From NCBI RefSeq assembly GCF_031453615.1, contig NZ_JAVIZT010000001.1, positions 930,001-994,000 of the forward strand: DNA of 64,000 nt, read 5' to 3'. The notes beneath the pieces were generated by a model. That model saw only the letters and a program-made list of their open reading frames with translations. It was not told the origin of the DNA and did not search any database. Positions 34,142 to 42,391 of the stretch are shown here, piece after piece. The stretch is from Microbacterium sp. SORGH_AS_0428 (GTDB taxonomy: Bacteria; Actinomycetota; Actinomycetes; Actinomycetales; Microbacteriaceae). A program made the translations under genes and the position numbers. Every line of letters starts with the position of its first letter. Within the stretch, counting starts at the first letter, position 1.

Positions 34142-35386
34142 TCAGCCCGCTGACGATGTGGAGTGCGCGTAGACGATCGGGACGCCCCGGCGGCGTTCGA
34201 CCCCGTACGCGGTGAAGGCGATCGCGAGTCCCGCCGCCGCGAGGGCGGCGCCGACCCAGGGCGGCGCGACGAAGCCCCACCCTGCGGCGATCACGGCACC
34301 GCCGAGGGCGGCACCTAGGCTGTTGCCGATGTTGAGCGCGGAGTGGTTGAGCGCGGCGGCGATCGACTGGTTGTCGCCCGCCACATCCATCAGCCGCGTC
34401 TGGATGGCGGGGCTCAGCGCCGACGAGACGGCACCCACGACGAACACCATGACCGCGAGCGCCCAGATCCAGGCGGCCGTCAGGGCGAGAACGGCCAGCG
34501 ACACCGCCAGCACCGCGAGGCCGAGCAGCAGCGTCCGGCGCAGGTTGACGTCGGAGAGGTGTCCGCCCAGCAGGTTGCCGACCGTCATCCCGAGCCCCAT
34601 TCCGACGAGCACGAGCGGCACGACCGCCTGCGGCGCGCCGGCCACCTCCGTCACCAGCGGGGCCACGTAGCTGTAGACCGCGAAGAAGCCGCCGAAGCCG
34701 ATCGAGCCGATGCCCAGCGTGAACCAGACCTGCGGGATGCGGAACACGCCCAGCTCCGCACGCAGCGTGCGCCCCGGCCGTCCCGGCGCGCGCGGCACGA
34801 AGACGGCGATGCAGATCGTGGCGAGCGCGAAGATCGCGGCGACCACGCCGAACGCGACGCGCCATCCGAACTGCTGTCCGAGGTAGGTCCCCGCCGGCAC
34901 CCCGACGACGTTCGCGACGGTCAGTCCGGTCAGCACGAACGCCACACCCTGCGCACGCCGGCCCGGCCCGAGCACGTCGGCCGCGACCAGTGCGCCGATG
35001 CCGAAGTACGCGCCGTGCGGGAGCCCCGCCAGAAAGCGCGACACCGCGACCAGCTCGAAGTTCGGCGCGATCACGGTGAGGGCGTTGAACACAGTCAGCG
35101 CCAGCGCGAGGACCACCATGACGCGGTGGCGCGGGAACCTCGCGACGAGTCCGGCGATCGTCGGCGCACCGACGACGACGCCGAGTGCGTAGAGGCTGAT
35201 CAGCCAGCCGGCCTGGGCGATGGCCGCATCCGGGTCCGCCGCCGCCTGGTTCGGCAGAAGCGCGCCCGCGATGTCGGGCAGCAGGCCCATGACCGTGAAC
35301 TCGGTCATGCCGATGCCGAAACTGCCGATGGCGAGAGAGAGGAGCGCCCACATCGCCGCCCCCTTCGTCTGGGTCGAAGAGGTCAC
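34142..35386 (-). CDS. MFS transporter (AraJ/Cmr-like)
   Basis: A 414-aa major facilitator with 12 helices. It starts ALLSLAIGSFGIGMTEFTVM, with TEF in the first helix as in sugar- and drug-efflux proteins of the AraJ/YdhP type, and has VARFPRHRVMVV in the first cytoplasmic loop and GLPHGAYFGIGALVAADVL in helix 4. It probably exports sugars, nucleosides or drugs. The GTG start is leaderless. It converges on metX. Confidence 0.9.
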   Translation of the reverse strand: MTSSTQTKGAAMWALLSLAIGSFGIGMTEFTVMGLLPDIAGALLPNQAAADPDAAIAQAGWLISLYALGVVVGAPTIAGLVARFPRHRVMVVLALALTVFNALTVIAPNFELVAVSRFLAGLPHGAYFGIGALVAADVLGPGRRAQGVAFVLTGLTVANVVGVPAGTYLGQQFGWRVAFGVVAAIFALATICIAVFVPRAPGRPGRTLRAELGVFRIPQVWFTLGIGSIGFGGFFAVYSYVAPLVTEVAGAPQAVVPLVLVGMGLGMTVGNLLGGHLSDVNLRRTLLLGLAVLAVSLAVLALTAAWIWALAVMVFVVGAVSSALSPAIQTRLMDVAGDNQSIAAALNHSALNIGNSLGAALGGAVIAAGWGFVAPPWVGAALAAAGLAIAFTAYGVERRRGVPIVYAHSTSSAG

Positions 35387-35392
35387 CGGAAC

Positions 35393-35398
35393 ATGTTA
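35393..35398 (-). promoter_or_regulatory. -10 box, leaderless start of MFS gene
   Basis: TAACAT on the minus strand, 6 bases before the GTG at 35386. Confidence 0.55.
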
Positions 35399-35442
35399 GT
35401 CATGCGGACCGGGGCCGCCGAATCGTTTCGCTCGCCGGATCG

Positions 35443-35772
35443 TCAGGCCGAAGCGGCGTCGCCGGCGGCCGCATTCCCGATCGCCCGCTCGAGGCGCTCG
35501 ATCTTGCCGTCCAGCTCACCCGTGTACCCGGGGCGGATGTCGGCTTTCAGCACCAGCGACACACGCGAACCGAACGGCAGCACCGCGTCGGTGGCCGCCT
35601 TCACCACGGTGAACACCTCGTCCCACTCCCCCTCGATCTCGGTGAACATCGAGCTGGTGCGGTGCGGGAGTCCCGATTCGCGCACGACCTTCACGGCCGC
35701 TGCGACCGCGTCGTGGACGGATCCGTCCGCACGGCCGGTGCCGCTGGGAGCGACGGAGAAAGCGACGAGCAT
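35443..35772 (-). CDS. MTH1187-type thiamine-binding domain protein
   Basis: A 109-aa ferredoxin-like-fold protein starting MLVAFSVAPSGT, with VVRESGLPHRTSSMFTEIEG in the middle and RVSLVLKADIRPGY after it. This is the DUF77/MTH1187/YkoF-like family, some members of which bind thiamine or its pyrimidine. Whether it does so here is inference. A good GAAAGG site precedes the ATG. It lies 13 bases after the GT87 gene on the same strand. Confidence 0.86.
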   Translation of the reverse strand: MLVAFSVAPSGTGRADGSVHDAVAAAVKVVRESGLPHRTSSMFTEIEGEWDEVFTVVKAATDAVLPFGSRVSLVLKADIRPGYTGELDGKIERLERAIGNAAAGDAASA

Positions 35773-35785
35773 CGCGGGCCTTTCG

Positions 35786-37063
35786 TCAGGCGGTGAGCAC
35801 GCGGGGCGTGCGGGTGAAGCTCGAGCGTGTGCGCACCCGAGCGAGCTTGACCACCGTCCACGCGGCGATCACGACGAGCAGGATGTTGCGGACCGTGATG
35901 ACCACGACCGGGAACGGCAGCGCCACCAGCAGATCGAAGTAGACCATCGGATAGATGATCTGCGTCGCACCGGCGATCGCGAGCACGAGGACGGCGGGAC
36001 CGTACCAGCGCCTGCGGTCCAGGACCAGGGCGATCACCAGCGGCACGCTCAGCCACACCATGTACTGGGGCGAGCCGACCTTGTTCAGCGCGATGAAGGC
36101 GGCGACGAGTGCGAGCGAGAGCGTGGGGAAGACGGCGCTGAAGTGAGCGCCGCGCCACATCTTGTACGCACCCAGCGCCGCGATGCCCAGCACGCCGACG
36201 GCCAGCAGAGGCGTCATCACGGCGATCACCGGGTTGACGGCGGGGCCCGACACCTCGAACGTCAGAAGATCGGGGTCGTAGAAGATCTGCGAGGGGCCGC
36301 CGAGCATCGCGTCCCACAGGTAGAAGGTGCTGACGGGCGATTCCACCTGCAGTCCTCGACCGGTCTGGTCGCTGACGAACCCGAAGGCGTAGGCCGCACC
36401 GCCCAGCAGCAGGACGGCGCCGAGCGTCACGCCGCTGACGGCGGCGGCCGCGCCGATCACGGCGAGACGTCGACGGACGGCGATGACCGCGGCCGCCAGG
36501 AGGGCCGCCGGCCACACCTTGATCCACGTGGCCACGGCGAGAAGACCGGCGCCGAGCCACGGACGGCCGACCAGCCACAGCGCTCCCATGATGCCCAGCG
36601 GCACCGTCACCGCATCCAGTCGGTAGAGCGCGACCGGGCCCATCAGCGCGATGAACGCGAGCCAGAACCAGGCCGCCGTGACACGTCCGCGGGAGCGTCC
36701 GCGCCCCACGAGGACGGCGAACGCGGCGGCATCGACGAGGCCGACCATGATCGCCCACGCAGGCGTGTACGACACCGCCCAGGCGAACAGCCACGTGGCG
36801 AGCATCGGCAGCATCGCGAGCTGCGGGTAGACCCAGGCGTCGGTCAGTCCGACGAAGCCGTAGTAGGCGCTGACCTCCTGGCCCGTCGCCGTGTCGGTCT
36901 GCGGCCACCACCCACCGTTCAGGTACGCGCCCGACCACGGCTCGTACACCCGATAGACGTCGCCCATGGGTTCGTTGGGCATGACCCATCCGAGAACGGA
37001 GACCCCGATATGGACGACGAGGAAAGCGATCCACAACAGAGCCCGTCTCGACACGGGCCTCAT
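35786..37063 (-). CDS. GT87/DUF2029-type membrane glycosyltransferase
   Basis: A 425-aa protein with about ten membrane helices. The first extracytoplasmic loop has MGDVYRVYEPWSGAYLNGGW, an acidic motif like those of polyprenyl-phosphate-mannose-dependent GT-C enzymes, and later VATWIKVWPAALLAA matches GT87 proteins. It probably adds mannose to an envelope glycolipid; the acceptor is unknown. The open frame runs far upstream antisense to nothing; the ATG at 37063 is chosen because hydrophobic sequence begins at once. It lies 29 bases after nnrD. Confidence 0.83.
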   Translation of the reverse strand: MRPVSRRALLWIAFLVVHIGVSVLGWVMPNEPMGDVYRVYEPWSGAYLNGGWWPQTDTATGQEVSAYYGFVGLTDAWVYPQLAMLPMLATWLFAWAVSYTPAWAIMVGLVDAAAFAVLVGRGRSRGRVTAAWFWLAFIALMGPVALYRLDAVTVPLGIMGALWLVGRPWLGAGLLAVATWIKVWPAALLAAAVIAVRRRLAVIGAAAAVSGVTLGAVLLLGGAAYAFGFVSDQTGRGLQVESPVSTFYLWDAMLGGPSQIFYDPDLLTFEVSGPAVNPVIAVMTPLLAVGVLGIAALGAYKMWRGAHFSAVFPTLSLALVAAFIALNKVGSPQYMVWLSVPLVIALVLDRRRWYGPAVLVLAIAGATQIIYPMVYFDLLVALPFPVVVITVRNILLVVIAAWTVVKLARVRTRSSFTRTPRVLTA

Positions 37064-37092
37064 CCTACGTGGCGTGCCACGGAGCTTCCTGA

Positions 37093-37932
37093 TCAGCCGT
37101 GGGTCGCGAGGGTCGCCCCCACCGCCCGCGGCAGGTGCTCGGCGACGTCCCCCGCCGTGATCGGACCTCCCCGGCTCCCCCGGCGCTCGGCGGCCAGCGC
37201 GCCGGCGCGTCCGTGCAGCCACGCCGCGGCGGCCGCTGCATCCGCCAGTCGTTCCGGCGAGGGATCGCCCGCCGCGACCGCACCCGCCACGACCGCTCCG
37301 AGCGCACCCGCGAGCACGTCTCCCGTGCCGGCGGTGGCGAGCCAGGGCACGCCGGAGCGGATGCGGCGAAGGCCGCCGTCGGGATCCGCCACAAGCGTCA
37401 CGGATCCCTTCAACAGGACGACGGCGCCCATCTCGCGAGCGGTCTGGAGGGCCTCGTCCTCCCTGTCGCCGAGGGGCGCGAGCCCGAGGGCGTCGCGAAG
37501 CCGCGCGAACTCCCGGGCGTGCGGAGTGAGGATCGTCGGAGCCGCGGCATCGGGCGCCAGATCGAGCGCCCCCGCGTCCACGACGACGGGGTCGCCGCCG
37601 GCCAGCACCTCCCGCAGCGCCGCGGTCTCGGACGGATCGCGAGACGCGGCATCCGTTCCCGAGCCGATCACCCAGGCTTGGACGCGTCCGGGCGCGGTGA
37701 CCGTCTCGGGTCGGTGCGCCAACACCATGTCCGCCGCACGAGAGGGCCCGATGTAGCGCACCATCCCGCATCCGGTGCGCCAGGCGGCACTCACTCCCAG
37801 CACCGCCGCGCCCGGATAGGCCGCCGACCCGGTGCGCAGGCCCACCACCCCCCGGGAATACTTGTCATCGTCCGCTGTTGGCATGCGAAGGATGCGCGCG
37901 GTACGCGCCGCATCCTGTTCGATCGCCGTCAT
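37093..37932 (-). CDS. nnrD: ADP-dependent NAD(P)H-hydrate dehydratase
   Basis: A 279-aa ribokinase-fold repair enzyme that restores hydrated NAD(P)H. It contains DKYSRGVVGLRTGSAAYPGA, VIGSGTD, VVVDAGALDLAP, ILTPHAREFARL and the phosphate-binding ATAGTGDVLAGALGA. Only the dehydratase domain is present; the epimerase (NnrE) is not fused. The ATG is leaderless behind TAGGGT. It is divergent from the old yellow enzyme gene across a 28-base gap and upstream of the GT87 gene. Confidence 0.93.
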   Translation of the reverse strand: MTAIEQDAARTARILRMPTADDDKYSRGVVGLRTGSAAYPGAAVLGVSAAWRTGCGMVRYIGPSRAADMVLAHRPETVTAPGRVQAWVIGSGTDAASRDPSETAALREVLAGGDPVVVDAGALDLAPDAAAPTILTPHAREFARLRDALGLAPLGDREDEALQTAREMGAVVLLKGSVTLVADPDGGLRRIRSGVPWLATAGTGDVLAGALGAVVAGAVAAGDPSPERLADAAAAAAWLHGRAGALAAERRGSRGGPITAGDVAEHLPRAVGATLATHG

Positions 37933-37938
37933 GGCGCC

Positions 37939-37944
37939 ACCCTA
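37939..37944 (-). promoter_or_regulatory. -10 box, leaderless start of nnrD
   Basis: TAGGGT on the minus strand, 6 bases before the ATG at 37932, inside a 28-base divergent gap. Confidence 0.6.
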
Positions 37945-37960
37945 TCCGCGAAGGAGTACC

Positions 37961-39025
37961 GTGACCGCGCTGTTCAGCCCCTACACGATTCGAGGCGTCG
38001 AGTTCCGCAACCGGCTGTGGGTGGCCCCCATGTGCCAGTACAGCGCGAAGGACGGCTTCCCCGGCGAGTGGCACCACGTGCACCTCGCCCAGTTCGCGTC
38101 CGGCGGAGCGGGTCTGGTCATCAGCGAGGCGACCGCGGTGTCACCCGAGGGGCGCATCTCCCCCGAGGACACGGGCATCTACTCCGACGAACAGCGCGAC
38201 GCCTGGGCGCCCATCGTCACGGCGATCCACGCCCGCGGTGCGGCCGCCGGGATCCAGCTCGCCCACGCCGGGCGCAAGGCGTCGACCTACTCGCCCTTCT
38301 CCGGGCATCGCGGCACCGTGCCGGCCGAGGCCGGCGGATGGGAGACCGTCGCCCCCTCGGCGATCGCCTTCGAGGGGTACGCCACCCCGCGCGAGCTCAC
38401 GCTCGACGAGATCGACGCGCTCGTCGCCTCCTTCGCCTCCGCCGCGCGCCGCGCTGTCGAAGCGGGCTTCGACGTCCTCGAGGTGCACGCCGCACACGGC
38501 TACCTGCTGCACGAGTTCCTCTCGCCGCTGTCCAACCACCGCACCGACGAGTTCGGCGGCCCGCTCGTGAACCGCGCGCGTCTCCTGCTTCGGGTCGTCG
38601 CCGCAGTGCGCGACTCGGCGGGCGAGCTTCCCGTCTTCGTCCGCTTCTCCGGCACCGACTGGGCAGAAGGCGGCTGGGACATCGAGGAGACCGCACAGGT
38701 CGCCGTCTGGGCGGCGGAGGCCGGCGCCGACTTCTTCGACATCTCCTCCGGCGGGCTCGTCGCCCACCAGGACATCACCGTCGGCCCCGGCTACCAGGTT
38801 CCGCTCGCCCGTCGCGTGCGCGATGAAGGACTCGCCGTCAGCGCCGTCGGACTCATCGAGACCGGCGCGCAGGCCGAACAGGTTCTGCAGGACGGCGACG
38901 CGGACGCGATCATGGCAGCACGCGAATGGCTCCGCGATCCGCACTTCGCGCTCCGCGCCGCCGATGAGCTCGGTGTCGTCGGCCCCTGGCCGCCGCAGTA
39001 CGAGCGCGCCGCACGCCGCCGCTGA
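37961..39025 (+). CDS. Old yellow enzyme, NADH:flavin oxidoreductase (YqjM/NamA-like)
   Basis: A 354-aa FMN-dependent ene-reductase with a TIM-barrel fold. Visible are MCQYSAKDGFPGEWH (redox-tuning Cys), IQLAHAGRKAST, EVHAAHGYLLHEFLSPLSNH with the substrate-binding His pair, and RTDEFGGPLVNRARLLLRVV. The short class-III form (YqjM-like) fits. It reduces activated C=C bonds; the natural substrate is unknown. GTG start at 37961 with AAGGAG 4 bases upstream; earlier in-frame sequence overlaps nnrD. It is convergent with the CNNM genes, and its stop codon lies in a shared hairpin. Confidence 0.93.
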   Translation: MTALFSPYTIRGVEFRNRLWVAPMCQYSAKDGFPGEWHHVHLAQFASGGAGLVISEATAVSPEGRISPEDTGIYSDEQRDAWAPIVTAIHARGAAAGIQLAHAGRKASTYSPFSGHRGTVPAEAGGWETVAPSAIAFEGYATPRELTLDEIDALVASFASAARRAVEAGFDVLEVHAAHGYLLHEFLSPLSNHRTDEFGGPLVNRARLLLRVVAAVRDSAGELPVFVRFSGTDWAEGGWDIEETAQVAVWAAEAGADFFDISSGGLVAHQDITVGPGYQVPLARRVRDEGLAVSAVGLIETGAQAEQVLQDGDADAIMAAREWLRDPHFALRAADELGVVGPWPPQYERAARRR

Positions 39026-39040
39026 ATCCGATTCAGCGGC
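39018..39040. terminator. Bidirectional hairpin covering both stop codons
   Basis: A perfect 10-bp stem (GCCGCTGAAT with ATTCAGCGGC) and CCG loop. The left arm contains the TGA of the oxidoreductase gene and the right arm contains the stop of the opposing CNNM gene. It could terminate both transcripts. Confidence 0.6.
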
Positions 39041-40085
39041 CGCGCCTGGTCGCGTCCTGCACTTCGCCGATCAGCTCCTCGATGACGTCCTCCAGGAACA
39101 GGACGGCGGTCGTGTTGCCCTGGGCGTCGCGCACCTGAGCCAGGTGACGCCCCGCCCGCCGCATGGCCGCCAGCGCATCCTCCAGGTCGGTCGTCTCCTG
39201 CACCTGCACCATGTGGTGGATCCGCTTGCTGGGGATCGGACGGTCGACCGAGGGGTCGACGCCGTCCTCGGCCACGCGCAGGACATCCTTCAGGTGCACG
39301 TAGCCGACCGGCATCCCCTCGTCGTCGACGATCACGTAGCGCGAGAAGCCGTGGCGGGCGACCGCGCGCTCGATCTCGTCCGGAGTCGTCAGCTGCGGCA
39401 GCGTCACCAGATCCTCGAGCGGGACGGCGACGTCGCCGGCATCCTTGTCCGTGAACTCGACGACCGCGGACACCGTCCCGGCCGCATCCTCCAGGACGCC
39501 CTCGATGCGCGACTGGTTGACGATCGTCGCCACCTCTTCGAGCGTGAAGGTCGAGGCCGCCTCGTCCTTCGGCTCGACGCGGAACAGGCGCACGACGTGG
39601 TTCGCGATCCAGTTGAGCGTGACGATGACGGGGTGGAACACCCGCGACACCCCGACGAGCGGCGGCGCCAGCATGAGCACCGCACGGTCGGGCACGGAGA
39701 ACGCCAGGTTCTTCGGCACCATCTCGCCGAACACCACGTGCAGGTAGGACACCAGCACGAGCGCGACGATGAACGCGATGACGTCGACCGCCGCCTCACC
39801 CCAGCCGGTCAGCTCGAGCGGCACGGCCAGCAGGTGGTGGATCGCCGGCTCCGAGACGTTCAGGATCAGCAGCGAGCAGATCGTGATGCCGAGCTGACAC
39901 GTCGCGAGCATGAGCGTCGCGTGCTCCATGGCCCACAGCGCGGTCTTGGCGGAGCGCGACCCCTTCTCCGCGAGCGGCTCGATCTGAGAGCGCCGCGCGG
40001 AGATCACGGCGAACTCCGCGCCGACGAAGAACGCGTTGAACACCAGCAGCACGACCAGCCAGAGGATTCCCGCCCAGTCGCTCAT
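39033..40085 (-). CDS. CNNM/CBS-domain membrane protein (hemolysin family)
   Basis: A 350-aa protein with an N-terminal DUF21/CNNM domain of about four helices (residues 1-135, containing FFVGAEFAVISARRSQIEPL) and a cytoplasmic CBS pair (about 200-330, with RYVIVDDEGMPVGYVHLKDV). It lacks the C-terminal CorC_HlyC domain of its partner. Relatives export magnesium or cobalt; they are named hemolysins for historical reasons. The ATG overlaps the stop of the other CNNM gene, so the two probably act as a pair. Confidence 0.9.
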   Translation of the reverse strand: MSDWAGILWLVVLLVFNAFFVGAEFAVISARRSQIEPLAEKGSRSAKTALWAMEHATLMLATCQLGITICSLLILNVSEPAIHHLLAVPLELTGWGEAAVDVIAFIVALVLVSYLHVVFGEMVPKNLAFSVPDRAVLMLAPPLVGVSRVFHPVIVTLNWIANHVVRLFRVEPKDEAASTFTLEEVATIVNQSRIEGVLEDAAGTVSAVVEFTDKDAGDVAVPLEDLVTLPQLTTPDEIERAVARHGFSRYVIVDDEGMPVGYVHLKDVLRVAEDGVDPSVDRPIPSKRIHHMVQVQETTDLEDALAAMRRAGRHLAQVRDAQGNTTAVLFLEDVIEELIGEVQDATRRGR

Positions 40086-41416
40086 CGCGTCCGCTCCTGC
40101 TCGTCGATGTCCGCATCCTCCGGGACGGGTCTGGGGGTGAAGCGCACGCGGTCGACGCGGCGACCGTCCATGCGCACGACGGCGAGCGTGCCGTCCTCGA
40201 TCTCGACCTCGTCGCCGACGGCCGGGATGCGGCCGAGCTCGGCCATGAGGAAGCCGCCGAGGGTGTCGTAGACCTCGCCCTCCGGAACCCGGACGCCGGT
40301 GCGATCCAGGACCTCGTCCGGACGCAGCGCCGCCGACACGGTGAGCGAGTCCACCCCGCGCACGATCTCGGCACGGCGACGGTCGTGCTCGTCGAGCACT
40401 TCGCCCACGATCTCCTCGACGAGGTCCTCGAGGGTGACCACACCCGCCGTTCCGCCGTACTCGTCGAGCACGACGGCCATCTGGTAGCCGCGGGCACGAA
40501 GCTCCGCCACGAGCTGATCGAGGTGCACGGTCTCGGGCACCCGCAGCGGCTCGGTCGCGAGGGCGGCGGCGGGCACCTCGGTGCGGCGCTCGCGGGGAAC
40601 ACCGACGGCGGCCTTCAGATGGACGATGCCGACGATGTCGTCCATCGAGTCGCCGAAGACGGGAAAGCGGCTGTGCCCGGTCTTGCGGGCGAGCTGGATG
40701 ACGTCGTCCGCCGAGTCGGATGCCGCGACCGCGTGCACCCGGGGGCGCGGCGTCATCACGTCGTCGGCGGTCAGGCGCGCGAAGGTGAGGCTGCGATCCA
40801 GCAGCGACGCCGTGTCCTCCTCCAGCACGCCGGCGCTCGCGGATCGGCGCACGAGGCTGGAGAGCTCCTCGGCGGTGCGGGCGCCGGAGAGCTCTTCCTT
40901 CGGCTCGATGCCGATGGAGCGCAGGATGCCGTTCGCACTGCCGTTGAGCACGGACACCGCCGGACGGAACACGGTCGTGAACGCGACCTGGAACGGCATG
41001 ACCAGCTTCGCGGTCTGCCGCGGGATCGCGAGGGCGAAGTTCTTGGGGACGAGCTCGCCGAGGATCATCGAGAAGACGGTCGCGATCGCGATGCCGATCG
41101 TGGCCGCGAGCCCCACCACGATCGCCTCCGGCACACCCCAGCCCGCGAGCACGGGACGCAGCAGGTTCGAGATCGCCGGCTCCATCGTGTAACCGGTCAG
41201 CAGCGTCGTCAGCGTGATGCCCAGCTGCGCGCTCGACAGGTGGGTCGAGGTGATGCGCAGCGCACTGATGGTCATGGCGAGTCGCGACTCACCCGCATCC
41301 CTGCGCGATTCGAGGTCTGCGCGGTCGAGATTCACCAGCGCGAACTCACTGGCGACGAACAGACCGGTTCCGATCGTGAGCAAGAGCCCCACGCCCAGCA
41401 TGACGTAATCCATCAC
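40082..41416 (-). CDS. CNNM/CBS protein with CorC_HlyC domain
   Basis: A 444-aa protein. The CNNM membrane domain (about 1-190) includes [20 protein letters not shown] and [20 protein letters not shown], two CBS repeats follow ([35 protein letters not shown]) and a CorC_HlyC domain closes the protein (about 355-430). It probably takes part in divalent-cation export or homeostasis. GGGAGGTGAC lies just upstream; the GTG at 41416 and the ATG at 41413 are adjacent in-frame choices. It is upstream of, and coupled to, the shorter CNNM gene. Confidence 0.92.
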   Translation of the reverse strand: MMDYVMLGVGLLLTIGTGLFVASEFALVNLDRADLESRRDAGESRLAMTISALRITSTHLSSAQLGITLTTLLTGYTMEPAISNLLRPVLAGWGVPEAIVVGLAATIGIAIATVFSMILGELVPKNFALAIPRQTAKLVMPFQVAFTTVFRPAVSVLNGSANGILRSIGIEPKEELSGARTAEELSSLVRRSASAGVLEEDTASLLDRSLTFARLTADDVMTPRPRVHAVAASDSADDVIQLARKTGHSRFPVFGDSMDDIVGIVHLKAAVGVPRERRTEVPAAALATEPLRVPETVHLDQLVAELRARGYQMAVVLDEYGGTAGVVTLEDLVEEIVGEVLDEHDRRRAEIVRGVDSLTVSAALRPDEVLDRTGVRVPEGEVYDTLGGFLMAELGRIPAVGDEVEIEDGTLAVVRMDGRRVDRVRFTPRPVPEDADIDEQERTR

Positions 41417-41570
41417 ACGTCACCTCCCTCGGGGGAGGCGGGTCGGTGGGGCCATCGTCTGCAACTGGGAGGGTCGTCCATCGTGCCGGACAGTCTACGG
41501 GAGCCCCGGCTCCTGCGTCCCGTTCCTGTGCACTCCGCCCGCACCGCTCCGCCCCGCCCCGCTCGCCATT

Positions 41571-41595
41571 GCCCGAGTTGCGTCGTATATGCGCA
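41571..41595 (+). repeat. Outer inverted repeat, left copy
   Basis: A 25-base arm starting GCCCGAGTTGCGTCG; the complementary copy is at 42344-42368 with 2 mismatches. The pair bounds about 800 bases that contain the AbiEi-like fragment. No flanking target-site duplication was seen. Confidence 0.85.
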
Positions 41596-41596
41596 T

Positions 41597-41614
41597 CCGC
41601 CACAGTTCTGCGCA
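41597..41614 (+). repeat. Direct repeat CCGCCACA-TTCTGCGCA, copy 1
   Basis: An 18-base direct repeat, CCGCCACAGTTCTGCGCA, with a second copy at 42280-42297 differing at one base. Both lie just inside the ends of the inverted-repeat module. Confidence 0.75.
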
Positions 41615-41646
41615 ATCGCGACAGACCGTGACTGTCGCGATTGCGC
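41610..41646. repeat. 15-bp perfect palindrome with 7-base loop
   Basis: GCGCAATCGCGACAG at 41610-41624 and its exact complement at 41632-41646. It is a strong hairpin or protein-binding dyad inside the inverted-repeat module, between it and the CNNM operon start. Confidence 0.85.
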
Positions 41647-41791
41647 ACATGTGTCGCCCCCGGTGGCAGGTCGGCCGACAACCGGCATGCGCCGCCCCCT
41701 CCTCCCCCGGGCGCAGGATGCGGCGCGTCCTCCCACGGAGACGGATGCGGCGGCGCACCCCCGCGCAGCGCGCCGCACGATGGCCGCATGA

Positions 41792-42271
41792 CGTGGCGCG
41801 ACGCTCCCCCGCTCACCCGCCTTCGCCGACGGCGCGGCCGCCCTCCACGGCATCGACATGCTCGGCGAGTGGCCCGCGCGGCTGGATGTCTCCGTCGAGG
41901 CGGATGCGGGAGGGCGCTCGACCGGGCTGATGCGTCGGCACACGCGCGCGATGGCGGAGGCGGAGCTCCTGACGTGGGGCGACTGCTTCGTCACCAGCCC
42001 GGCGCAGACCGCGCTCGACCTCGCCGCATCCGGTCCGCTCGTGCAGGGAGTCGCCGCGATCGACCAGGCCATCTGGCCCGGGCGTCCCGGTGGGGCGCTC
42101 GCCACCCTCGCGCAGGCTCTCGCGGCGGAGAAGGATCGGGAGGATGCGCTCCGGCGTGCGGTCAGTGGGTTCTCGCGGTGGCGTGCCGGCGATCTCGATG
42201 ACCCGCGGCGCCTGTACGACATCCTCCGCGGCGCCGGACTCCCGACATCCCGCCCGCGTCCGCTGGGCTAG
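41792..42271 (+). pseudogene. AbiEi/DUF559-type protein, C-terminal fragment
   Basis: The frame opens after a TGA at 41789 and ends with TAG at 42269-42271. From about 41816 it reads ADGAAALHGIDMLGEWPARL, then RSTGLMRRHTR and SPAQTALDLAASGPLVQGVA, ending RRLYDILRGAGLPTSRPRPL. This matches the middle and C-terminal part of actinobacterial proteins with a type IV AbiEi-like antitoxin N-terminus, often fused to DUF559. The expected N-terminal winged-helix region is missing and no good start with a ribosome site is present; an ATG at 41858 would give 137 aa. It lies within an inverted-repeat-bounded module. It could still be expressed as a short protein. Confidence 0.6.
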
Positions 42272-42279
42272 CCGCGCTG

Positions 42280-42297
42280 CCGCCACACTTCTGCGCA
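42280..42297 (+). repeat. Direct repeat CCGCCACA-TTCTGCGCA, copy 2
   Basis: CCGCCACACTTCTGCGCA, one base different from the copy at 41597-41614. Confidence 0.75.
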
Positions 42298-42343
42298 CCT
42301 GCGCCTGTCAATACGTGTGGCGGATGCGGAAAAGTGGCGCATC

Positions 42344-42368
42344 TGCGCACATGCGACGCAACTCGGGC
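42344..42368 (-). repeat. Outer inverted repeat, right copy
   Basis: The reverse complement starts GCCCGAGTTGCGTCG and matches 41571-41595 with 2 mismatches in 25. It ends 24 bases before the guaB1 stop. Confidence 0.85.
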
Positions 42369-42391
42369 ACCGGAGGGCGCGCCGAGACGGG

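Larger units (their letters stand above)
41417..41791. other. Non-coding left half of an inverted-repeat module
   Basis: Apart from the outer inverted repeat (41571-41595) and the palindrome (41610-41646), I see no gene here. Open frames are GC-rich shadows. A short stretch before 41790 may be eroded coding sequence of the AbiEi-like fragment, but no frame is convincing. Confidence 0.5.

Noticed and set aside
34343..37756. A 1137-codon plus-strand frame across MFS, GT87 and nnrD genes
   Set aside because: Antisense shadow of three recognisable genes; Arg/His/Asp-rich with no domain.
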